Shown: in pieces, positions 5,936 to 12,231 of the stretch | Position numbering within the stretch: position 1 is the stretch's first letter | Layout: each line of letters starts with the position of its first letter | Source: JBGOUJ01 sp041477005 | GTDB taxonomy: Bacteria; Acidobacteriota; Terriglobia; Bryobacterales; JACQDG01 | Direction of reading: 5' to 3' | Assembly (NCBI GenBank): GCA_041477005.1 | Contig: JBGOUJ010000180.1 | Location: forward strand, 1-12,231 | Length of the DNA stretch: 12,231 nucleotides | Made by a program: the position numbers and the translations under genes | Notes under the pieces: model-generated | Databases searched by the model: none | The model's input: the letters and a program-made list of their open reading frames with translations, nothing else | Told to the model about the DNA's origin: nothing

Positions 5936-8472
5936 TGAGCGACAGTCCGCGCGTCCCCGCGTCTCCGCGCGACGCCTCCCCGCGTTTCGGCGCCGCCGCG
6001 TTTCCCTTTTCGTTCTATCTGATCGCGGGCGCGGCGGTGGCCCTGATCCTGGCCTGGGGCGCCGCCGAGAAAGGGCCGTCGCACTGGGACGACAGTTGGT
6101 ACCTGGCCGGGGCGGTGCGGCTGTTCGATCGTTTTGCGAACGAGGGCCTGGCCGGCTACTGGAACGGCTTCCGCTACGCCCTGGGCGACAAGGCGCCGCT
6201 CATCACCGTTCTCCCGTTTCCGTTTTTCTGCCTGATCGGGCGCTCCGTGTTCGTGGCCTACCTGGTGAACAGCGTGGCCTGCCTGGCGCTGGCGGCGGCG
6301 CTTTACCGGTTTTGCCGCCGGTTTTTTGAGCCGAGGGTCGCCCTGCTGGCGCTGCTGTTCGCCCTGACTTCGCCTCTGCTGGCGGGACTATCGCGGCTCT
6401 ATTTGCCCGAATACTGGCTCACCGCCTTGGTGATGCTCTCCTGCCTGGCGCTCGCGGAGTGGGAGCAGACGGGACGGGACCGCTGGCTCCTCTGGCTCGG
6501 CGTTTTTTGCGGCCTGGGCTTGCTGATGAAGATCACCTTCCCGCTCTTCGCCGGGCCGGTGGTAGCGGTGATTCTGTGGCGAGCGCACAGCAAGCGCCCC
6601 GGGCGGCTCCTGCTCGACGTGGCGCTCATCGCGGTTCCGGCCGTGCTGCTGGGCGGGCCCTGGTACTGGCACAACTGGCAGGCGGTGACCCACCGCTCGT
6701 TCGAGGAGAGCTACTTCGCGCCGGTGCACCCGGTGGAGCGGCCGTCATTGATGATACTGGCCGCGGACTACGTCTGGATTCACTTGAATCATTCCTGGAC
6801 GGGGATTCATGCCCTGGCGGGGCTGGCCGGGTTGATCGCCTGGGCCTCGACCAAACGCGATAACTTCCTTCGCGGCGCGATGGTCTACGTGGTCCCCTGG
6901 GTGATCACGCTGCCGGTGTTCGCCGTTTCCGACAACCGCGATCTGCGGCTGATCGCGCCGATGTTTCCGGCCTTCGCCATCGTGACCGCGGCGCTGTTCG
7001 ACCGGCTGCTGGAGCGCGCCGGCCGGGCGCGGGGGGCGCTGATCGCGGCGACCGCTGACGGCGCCGTGCTGGTGACCCTGGGAAACTCCTTGGAGTTTTT
7101 TGGATCGCGCACGCTGCGGCTGGGCCCCTGGCAGGTCTTCTCCTATGCCCAGGGGTACTCGTTCGCTCCCAATCCGCAGCACTGGCCGCTGGCCGACGTG
7201 CTGGAGCGTATCGCCCACCGCGAGCGGCTGGGGCCGGGATCGAAGCTGATCGTCGGCCTGGGCGCCGACACCTGGTCCTTCAACACCAACAACCTCGACC
7301 TGGAAGCCGCGCTGTTGAAATACCCGTTCGAGTTTCACACCACGGCCTACACCGCCTCGACCGAGCAGATCCGGCGGATCATGAGCTCGACCCAGTATTT
7401 CCTGTTCAAGCAGGGCGGGACGCAGCAGCCGCTGGATCGTTTTCGCAGCGGCTCCCGCACGCTCGACTTCCTCACCAAGGGCCCGCTGTTTCGCGAAGTG
7501 CCGCCGGGCGTGGAGACGCCGGACGGCGGCCGCATCCAGATTTTTGAGAACGCCAGCGCCGGGCCGGACGCCTTCTTCCCCGCCCGCCAGATCGCCGTTC
7601 CCTCCGAACTCGACAAGGTCGACCTGAACTTCGGCAATCAGCTTCAGATCACCGGCTTGCGCCTGACCCGGAAGCAGGGGCTGTTTACGCTGCAGGTCCG
7701 CTGGCGCTGCCTCAGCCCGGTGCTCGCCGGCTACCGCTGTTTTGCTCACGTGGTCAATTCCGAGGAGGGGCCGCTGGGTTCGATGGACCACGAGATCTTG
7801 CACGGCAGCCCGCCGGTGACCGAGTGGGAGGCCGGCGACGAGGGGTACGAAGCGCGCTACCTGGTTCTGCCGCCAAGCGTCGGACCCGGCGCCCATCTGC
7901 GGCTGGGCGTGTTCGATCCGGAAACCGGCCTGCGCCAGCCGCTATGGGCCTCAACGTTTCCGCTGAAGGACGACTTCACCGCGGCTATCATCCAGCCCGG
8001 CGAGGCGCCTCCGCCAGGCTACAGCTTTCAGATGGGACCGGCGCCTCTGGTTGGCTGCGATGTGCAGTTCGATCAGGGGCTGCGGCTCACGGGCTATTCT
8101 TTGCGCCGCTCGGGCCGGGTCGTCTGGCTGCGGCTGCAATGGACGGCTCCGCGCCGGCCTGCGGCCCGCCTGCGGTTCTTCGGGCATGCCGTGGCCGACC
8201 AGTCCCGCGACGCGGCGATTCTGCTCTCCTTCGATCAGGATACGGGGCTGGAAAAGACGCCTGCGCCCCCTCGCGGCAGCCCGCTGGTGATCGTTCAGGA
8301 CGTCGTTCGCGACGTCTCGGAGCTGGGGCCGGAGGCGAAGTTCCTGCGGGCCGGCGTCTTCGACGTGGCCAAGCCCCTGGACCGGCTGGGGGTCCGCGCG
8401 AGCAGCCTGCCTATGAGCAAGCAGCAGAAGGCGGTCTATCTGCCGCTGCCGCCCGCCCCGGCGGCCCCGTAA
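5935..8472 (+). CDS. ArnT/PMT-like GT-C membrane glycosyltransferase with tandem beta-sandwich C-terminal domains
   Basis: An 845-residue protein. About 11-12 hydrophobic segments lie between residues 24 and 382. The first loop has HWDDSWYL (50-57), which holds the acidic pair expected at the GT-C active site. A D-N-R-D-L-R-L-I-A-P stretch (333-342) matches the basic late-loop motif of GT39/ArnT proteins. A soluble region (390-540) is followed by two beta-sandwich-like modules at about 560-685 and 705-840. They look like diverged copies of each other: both have L-x-(I/L)-T-G, a V-x-(L/V)-x-W strand, a R-x-F-x-H-x-V strand and a L-R-x-G-V-F-D strand near the end. Such modules are often fused to GT39 proteins and are expected outside the membrane. 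The role, inferred, is transfer of a sugar from polyprenyl phosphate to a periplasmic acceptor, with the donor perhaps made by the product of the gene just upstream. The start ATG overlaps the upstream stop (TGATG), suggesting coupling. Substrate unknown. Confidence 0.9.
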   Translation: MSDSPRVPASPRDASPRFGAAAFPFSFYLIAGAAVALILAWGAAEKGPSHWDDSWYLAGAVRLFDRFANEGLAGYWNGFRYALGDKAPLITVLPFPFFCLIGRSVFVAYLVNSVACLALAAALYRFCRRFFEPRVALLALLFALTSPLLAGLSRLYLPEYWLTALVMLSCLALAEWEQTGRDRWLLWLGVFCGLGLLMKITFPLFAGPVVAVILWRAHSKRPGRLLLDVALIAVPAVLLGGPWYWHNWQAVTHRSFEESYFAPVHPVERPSLMILAADYVWIHLNHSWTGIHALAGLAGLIAWASTKRDNFLRGAMVYVVPWVITLPVFAVSDNRDLRLIAPMFPAFAIVTAALFDRLLERAGRARGALIAATADGAVLVTLGNSLEFFGSRTLRLGPWQVFSYAQGYSFAPNPQHWPLADVLERIAHRERLGPGSKLIVGLGADTWSFNTNNLDLEAALLKYPFEFHTTAYTASTEQIRRIMSSTQYFLFKQGGTQQPLDRFRSGSRTLDFLTKGPLFREVPPGVETPDGGRIQIFENASAGPDAFFPARQIAVPSELDKVDLNFGNQLQITGLRLTRKQGLFTLQVRWRCLSPVLAGYRCFAHVVNSEEGPLGSMDHEILHGSPPVTEWEAGDEGYEARYLVLPPSVGPGAHLRLGVFDPETGLRQPLWASTFPLKDDFTAAIIQPGEAPPPGYSFQMGPAPLVGCDVQFDQGLRLTGYSLRRSGRVVWLRLQWTAPRRPAARLRFFGHAVADQSRDAAILLSFDQDTGLEKTPAPPRGSPLVIVQDVVRDVSELGPEAKFLRAGVFDVAKPLDRLGVRASSLPMSKQQKAVYLPLPPAPAAP

Positions 8473-10046
8473 CTGCCATGCCGCCGCGGACGCTGGTCTC
8501 GGTGGTGATTCCCTGCTACAACCCGGGGCGCTTCCTGGAGCAGACCCTGGCGAGCGTCCGCGCGCAGAGCTATCGTCCGCTCGAAACCATCCTGGTGGAC
8601 GACGGCACCGACTCGCCGGAGGGCCGCGCCCTGCTCGGCTCGCTCGCGGGCCGCGTGACGCGCGTCATCCAGCAGCCGAATCGGGGCTTGCCGGCGGCAC
8701 GCAACGCAGGCTTCCGGGCGGCCGCCGGGTCCTATGTGCTGCCGCTGGATGCCGACGACCGGATCCGGCCGAGCTTCCTCGCCGGATGTGTCGCCGCCCT
8801 GGATGCGGATCGGGAGGCTGCGTTTGTCTACACCGACTACCGGTTTTTCGGCGACCAGGAAGTGGTCCATCGCCTGAAGGACTACAACCTGTTCGACCTG
8901 CTCGACCAAAACGGCATGGCTTACGCGTCGCTCATCCGGCGAGCCGAATGGCAGCTCGCCGGGGGCTACGACGAGAGAATGCGGTGGGGCTATGAAGATT
9001 GGGACTTCTGGCTGCGCCTGGGCGAGCTGGGGCGCTTTGGGCATCACCTCGCCGCGGTGCTGTTCGAGTACCGCAAGCATGGGCCCTCGCTCTACGCCGC
9101 GGCGCTGGAGCGACATCAGGAGCTGGTGGAAACCATCCACGCCAATCACCCGCAGCTTTACTCCCCCGAGGGGCGCGCCCGGATCAAGACCTGCTGGGCG
9201 CCCTCGGTCTGCCTGTTGAGCGACCGAGAGCCCGCGGAGGAGCAGACCATCCTGGACGTACAGGTGTTGGCCGAGGGAGATCCCCGGCGGGCGCTCGCAG
9301 CCTCGCGCGCCCCGGCCTTTCTCGCGCCCTCCGGCGTGGCCCTCGACCGCCAGAGTGCGGAGCTCTCGGCACTGGCGATCTGGAGCGGCCAGGAGGAGGT
9401 AATGCTGCCGGACGGGGCGCGGGGTGTCTCCCGGAAAGCGTTGGCCGGCGAAGGGCGGCGGACCCGGTGGTCGGACCCACTGGGCAGTCGCCGGCCAGGT
9501 CCCGCGGGGGAAGCCAGGCCGCTTCAATACCTAACGCCGCCGCCGATGGGAAAGCGGCGCGTCGCCCTGGTGACGCGCCACCTCGGATCGGGCGACGCCG
9601 CGACCCGGCTGCTCGAGCTGGCGCGGGCGATCGACCGCCAAGGCTCGGAACTGTTCGTCATCGCCGCGGACTCGGAGGACTTGGGTTGGCGCGAGATCTG
9701 GCAGAAGGCGGCCGACCACGTCTACGACCTGCCGCCCCTGGTGGCGGCGGGCCGCGCCACGGATGTCCTTTACTGGATGGCGCGCAACTGGAGATTCGAC
9801 ATCCTGGTGATCCAAAACTCGCCGGCCGGCTACGGCGTGATTCGAGACTTGCGAAAAGCCTTGCCTGGGGTGAAGATCATCGAGCTGATCCGAGCGGTAG
9901 AACCGGAATGGAACCTGCTCTCCTCGGTGACGTCGGCGGAGGCCCAGCCCGATCTGAGGGTGGTTATTTCCGAAGCCGGCCGGATGGAGAACATCCTGGA
10001 TCTCGAAACCCGGCCGGACGGCGCGACCAGAACCGTGCTGCTCGCC
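7525..10046 (+). repeat. Copy 1 of a diverged tandem duplication of about 2.5 kb
   Basis: This segment spans the beta-sandwich tail of the GT-C gene, the gene boundary, the GT2 domain and the GT4 half-domain. Its order and reading frame recur from 10047 onward. Both copies begin GGR(I/L)Q, followed by SAGPDAFFPA, LNFGN, PPVTEW and GDEGYEAR, and end the tail with QQKAVYL. A VSVVIPCYNP-type GT2 start follows. Protein identity looks high (more than half by eye); DNA is clearly diverged. The left boundary is approximate, about 7515-7530. Confidence 0.85.
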
Positions 10047-10955
10047 GGCGGGCGCCTGCAGGACGTAAGCGCCGGTCCCGACGCGTTTTTTCCCGCCGGC
10101 CACGACGCCACTCTACCCGATCTGCACCCGGTGGATCTGAACTTCGGAAACTGGCTTCAGGTGAAAGCCCTGCGGTTGTCGCGAATCGAGGGCTTGGTCA
10201 CCATGGAGATCCAGTGGCGGCGCCTCAACCGTGTGCCGCGGCCTCTTCGCTGCTTTGTCCACGTGGTCGGCGCCGGAGGGGAGTCGCTGAGCTCGATGGA
10301 TCATGACATCCTCGGCGACCGCCCTCCCGTCACCGAGTGGCAGCCCGGAGACGAGGGCTACGAAGCGCGCTCGGTGGTCTTGCCGGCGGGCCAAGCCCGG
10401 GAGGCGCAGGTGCGGCTGGGAGTTTACGATCGGGACAGCATGGTGCGGGCGCCTGTGTGGGCCTCGACCCTCCCGCTGGTGGACGATTATACGGCGGCGG
10501 TGGTGGAACCGAATCGAGACCCCGGCAGCGCCGTTCTGTTCCGAATGCAACCGGCGGGGATCGAGGCCTGTGAAGTGGCATTCGAGCGGGGTCTCCGTCT
10601 GACGGGGTGGTCCCTGAGCCGCTCGGCCGGGGCAGTGTGGCTGCGGTTGCGATGGGAGGCGCCTCGCCGGCCCAAAGGCCGGCTCCGCTTTTTCGGGCAC
10701 GCGGTGCCCGACCAGTCCCCCGAGGCGCCCATCCTGTCGTCCTTCGACGAAGATTTGCGCTTCCATGGGGAGACGGTGATTTGCGACATCGTGCGGAGGT
10801 CTTCGCCGGCCGGCGACCCGGTGAAGTTTCTGCGCGCCGGCGTGGTCAATTTGGACCGGCCGCTGGAGCGGTTACGCATCCGCTCGAGCAGCCTTCCCTT
10901 GAGCCGGCAGCAGAAGGCCGTCTACCTGACGCTGCCGCCGCCAACGGCGCCGTGA
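8478..10955 (+). CDS. Chimeric GT2 glycosyltransferase with half GT4 domain and duplicated beta-sandwich tail
   Basis: An 825-residue protein starting at ATG 8478, 5 nt after the previous stop. The frame is open further upstream, but that part overlies the conserved tail of the previous gene, and the GT2 fold begins at residue 6. The GT2 domain is about 6-245: VVIPCYNPG at 9-17, VDDG at 40-43, DADD at 91-94, and YEDWDFW at 172-178 with E173/D174 as the likely base. A linker with a W-S-G strand (302-304) and a P-D-G turn (311-313) follows. Residues 358-505 resemble the N-terminal Rossmann half of GT4, starting RVALVTRHLG (361-370), but GGAE is degraded to GSGDAA and the catalytic half with E-x7-E is absent. 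From residue 524 (GGRLQ) to the end it copies the beta-sandwich tail of the GT-C protein. There is no signal peptide and no membrane segment, so it should be cytoplasmic. GT2 activity is plausible; GT4 activity is not. No Shine-Dalgarno site is visible. The stop touches the next start (TGATG). Confidence 0.88.
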   Translation: MPPRTLVSVVIPCYNPGRFLEQTLASVRAQSYRPLETILVDDGTDSPEGRALLGSLAGRVTRVIQQPNRGLPAARNAGFRAAAGSYVLPLDADDRIRPSFLAGCVAALDADREAAFVYTDYRFFGDQEVVHRLKDYNLFDLLDQNGMAYASLIRRAEWQLAGGYDERMRWGYEDWDFWLRLGELGRFGHHLAAVLFEYRKHGPSLYAAALERHQELVETIHANHPQLYSPEGRARIKTCWAPSVCLLSDREPAEEQTILDVQVLAEGDPRRALAASRAPAFLAPSGVALDRQSAELSALAIWSGQEEVMLPDGARGVSRKALAGEGRRTRWSDPLGSRRPGPAGEARPLQYLTPPPMGKRRVALVTRHLGSGDAATRLLELARAIDRQGSELFVIAADSEDLGWREIWQKAADHVYDLPPLVAAGRATDVLYWMARNWRFDILVIQNSPAGYGVIRDLRKALPGVKIIELIRAVEPEWNLLSSVTSAEAQPDLRVVISEAGRMENILDLETRPDGATRTVLLAGGRLQDVSAGPDAFFPAGHDATLPDLHPVDLNFGNWLQVKALRLSRIEGLVTMEIQWRRLNRVPRPLRCFVHVVGAGGESLSSMDHDILGDRPPVTEWQPGDEGYEARSVVLPAGQAREAQVRLGVYDRDSMVRAPVWASTLPLVDDYTAAVVEPNRDPGSAVLFRMQPAGIEACEVAFERGLRLTGWSLSRSAGAVWLRLRWEAPRRPKGRLRFFGHAVPDQSPEAPILSSFDEDLRFHGETVICDIVRRSSPAGDPVKFLRAGVVNLDRPLERLRIRSSSLPLSRQQKAVYLTLPPPTAP

Positions 10956-12231
10956 TGGAACTGGTCTCGGTCGTCATCCCCTGCTACAACCCGAGCCGCT
11001 TGCTGCTGGAGGCCCTGGCCAGCGTGCGGGCGCAAAGCTATCGCCCGGTGGAGATCATCCTGGTGAATGACGGGACCGAGCAGCCGGAATCGCGGGCGCT
11101 TCTGGAATCGCTCCGCTCGGGCGTCACCCGCTACATCGAGCAGCCGAATCGGGGGCTGGCCGCGGCGCGCAACGCGGGATTCCGGGCCGCCGCCGGAACC
11201 TACGTGCTGCCTCTGGACGCCGACGACCGGATCCGGCCCGGTTTCCTCGCCCAGTGCGTAGCGGCGCTCGAAGCTCACCCCGAAGCGGCCTTCGTCTACA
11301 CCGACTATCGGGTCTTCGGCGACACAGCTTATGTAGAGCGCCTGAACGCGTACAATCTCTTCGACCTGCTCGACCGCAACAACCTGATCTACGCGTCGGT
11401 GATCCGGCGGGCGGATTGGGAGCCGGCCGGCGGCTACGACGACTCCATGCGCCTAGGCTACGAAGACTGGGATTTCTGGCTGCGGCTGGCCGAGCGGGGG
11501 CGCTTCGGGCATCACCTTCCGGAGGCGCTGTTCGAATACCGCAAGGCCGGCCGCTCGCTGCTGACGGTGGCGCGCGAGCACCACCAGGAGTTGGTGGAGA
11601 AAATCCGGTCCAGTCACCCGCAGCTTTATTCCTGGGAAGGGCGCGCGCGAATCAAGGCGCGCTGGGCGCCCGCGGTGTGCGTGCTCGGGCCGGAGATGGA
11701 AGCGAGTCAGACCATCGAAGATTGGCAGCGGCTCCCCATGACCGATCCGCGCGGGGCGCTCGAGCAATCGACGGCCGCGGCGTTTCTGGTTCCGTCCGCG
11801 GGCGCGGCCCCCGACCCGCACAGCGCCGAGCTGTGCGCCCTGGCCGTGTGGGGCGGCCACGGCGTGCTGCGGCTGGCCGATGGCGCCCTGTGCGTGTCTC
11901 GCCGCGCGCTGTCCGGGGCGCGCGACTGGCGCGAGCTTTCCGAGGGCGGCATGCCAGCGTCTGTGGCGCTGCCGGCGCCGGTCGCGGGAACGGCAGCTCA
12001 TTGGCCCCGGCGCTGGGAGCGGCTGCACCGGCACCTGGTCAACGCGGAGCTGACTTCGCTCGATGCCTGGCTGCGCCATCCGGTCCGCTCCGCCGCCCGG
12101 CTGATCCCGCTCCGCCTCAAAGAGCGCGTCAACCGGGCCGCGGGTCGGCCTGTTTTCGACCTCAGCTTCTACCTGCGATTCCAGCCCCAGTCGGTGCTGA
12201 CGCCGGAGGCGCTGGTGGCGCCGTTGCGCTA
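10047..12231 (+). repeat. Copy 2 of the diverged tandem duplication (continues beyond window)
   Basis: This is the second occurrence of the beta-sandwich tail plus GT2 start, beginning in frame inside the preceding gene at a GT4/beta-sandwich fusion point (between about 10005 and 10050). The tail in copy 2 runs 10068-10955 against 7555-8472 in copy 1. The GT2 start is at 10955 against 8478, an offset of 2477 bp. At its right end the copy reaches the P-L-R point that corresponds to P-L-Q-Y just before the GT4 half-domain of copy 1. Confidence 0.85.
10955..12231 (+). CDS. GT2 glycosyltransferase, paralogue of the preceding gene (3' end outside window)
   Basis: The frame is open from ATG 10955 to the window edge, giving 425 complete codons. 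The start shares one base with the upstream stop (TGATG), and no Shine-Dalgarno site is seen. The GT2 domain is about 3-240: VVIPCYNPS at 6-14, VNDG at 37-40, DADD at 88-91, YEDWDFW at 169-175. It is strongly similar along its whole length to the GT2 part of the preceding gene. It has about 77 extra residues between ALSG (318-321) and PLR (423-425), a basic, partly helical linker that the preceding gene lacks. The final two bases (TA) align with a tyrosine codon in the paralogue, so a stop here is less likely than continuation. By analogy a GT4 domain should follow outside the window. Expected role: cytoplasmic sugar transfer from a nucleotide sugar to a growing glycan. The sugar is unknown. 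Confidence 0.88.
   Translation, partial: MELVSVVIPCYNPSRLLLEALASVRAQSYRPVEIILVNDGTEQPESRALLESLRSGVTRYIEQPNRGLAAARNAGFRAAAGTYVLPLDADDRIRPGFLAQCVAALEAHPEAAFVYTDYRVFGDTAYVERLNAYNLFDLLDRNNLIYASVIRRADWEPAGGYDDSMRLGYEDWDFWLRLAERGRFGHHLPEALFEYRKAGRSLLTVAREHHQELVEKIRSSHPQLYSWEGRARIKARWAPAVCVLGPEMEASQTIEDWQRLPMTDPRGALEQSTAAAFLVPSAGAAPDPHSAELCALAVWGGHGVLRLADGALCVSRRALSGARDWRELSEGGMPASVALPAPVAGTAAHWPRRWERLHRHLVNAELTSLDAWLRHPVRSAARLIPLRLKERVNRAAGRPVFDLSFYLRFQPQSVLTPEALVAPLR

Noticed and set aside
6745..7896. Minus-strand open frame of 383 codons inside the GT-C gene
   Set aside because: It is an antisense shadow of the conserved soluble region and beta-sandwich tail. It has no start context and no domain signature.
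7824..8477. Upstream in-frame extension of the chimeric GT2 gene
   Set aside because: It overlaps the conserved beta-sandwich tail of the GT-C gene in another frame, and the translation is arginine/proline/alanine-rich. The GT2 fold begins right after ATG 8478, and the paralogue starts at the equivalent point.

Overview
The window is GC-rich (about two thirds G+C by eye) bacterial DNA, almost entirely coding. It holds two divergent gene sets for building and attaching cell-surface glycans. There are no RNA genes, transposases, integrases or CRISPR arrays that I can see. The organism cannot be fixed from sequence alone. Fused methyltransferase/glycosyltransferase proteins, very high GC at third codon positions and a REP-like intergenic palindrome make an Acidobacteriota-type genome my best guess, at low confidence.

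Left arm (minus strand, 4263 to 1 and beyond). A 1038-residue protein reads leftward. It carries a SAM methyltransferase, a coiled coil, a GT2 glycosyltransferase and a complete GT4 glycosyltransferase. It overlaps by 4 bases (ATGA) the start of a multi-pass GT-C-like membrane protein. That second gene leaves the window at its 3' side while encoding a tail of 10-residue repeats, specified by a 30-bp tandem repeat with a 90-bp higher-order period.

Divergent gap (4264-4480). It holds an inverted pair of about 22-bp REP-like arms (4304-4364), a good extended -10 promoter for the rightward genes (4436-4444) and the Shine-Dalgarno site of the leftward TTG start.

Right arm (plus strand, 4481 to the end). 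First is a methyltransferase/polyprenyl-phosphate-sugar-synthase-like GT2 fusion. It touches (TGATG) an ArnT/PMT-like GT-C membrane glycosyltransferase with a duplicated beta-sandwich tail. Five bases later comes a GT2 protein with only half of a GT4 domain, joined to a second copy of the same beta-sandwich tail. That gene touches (TGATG) another GT2 gene that leaves the window. The last two genes and the tail of the GT-C gene are products of an old tandem duplication of about 2.5 kb. Its junction lies inside the GT4 domain, at about 10005-10050, and created a chimeric gene.

Working model (inference). The soluble GT2, GT4 and methyltransferase modules assemble and decorate a glycan in the cytoplasm. 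The 4481-5935 product charges a polyprenyl-phosphate carrier with a sugar. The GT-C proteins use such donors on the outer face of the cytoplasmic membrane. Tight spacing and start/stop overlaps suggest translational coupling in both arms.
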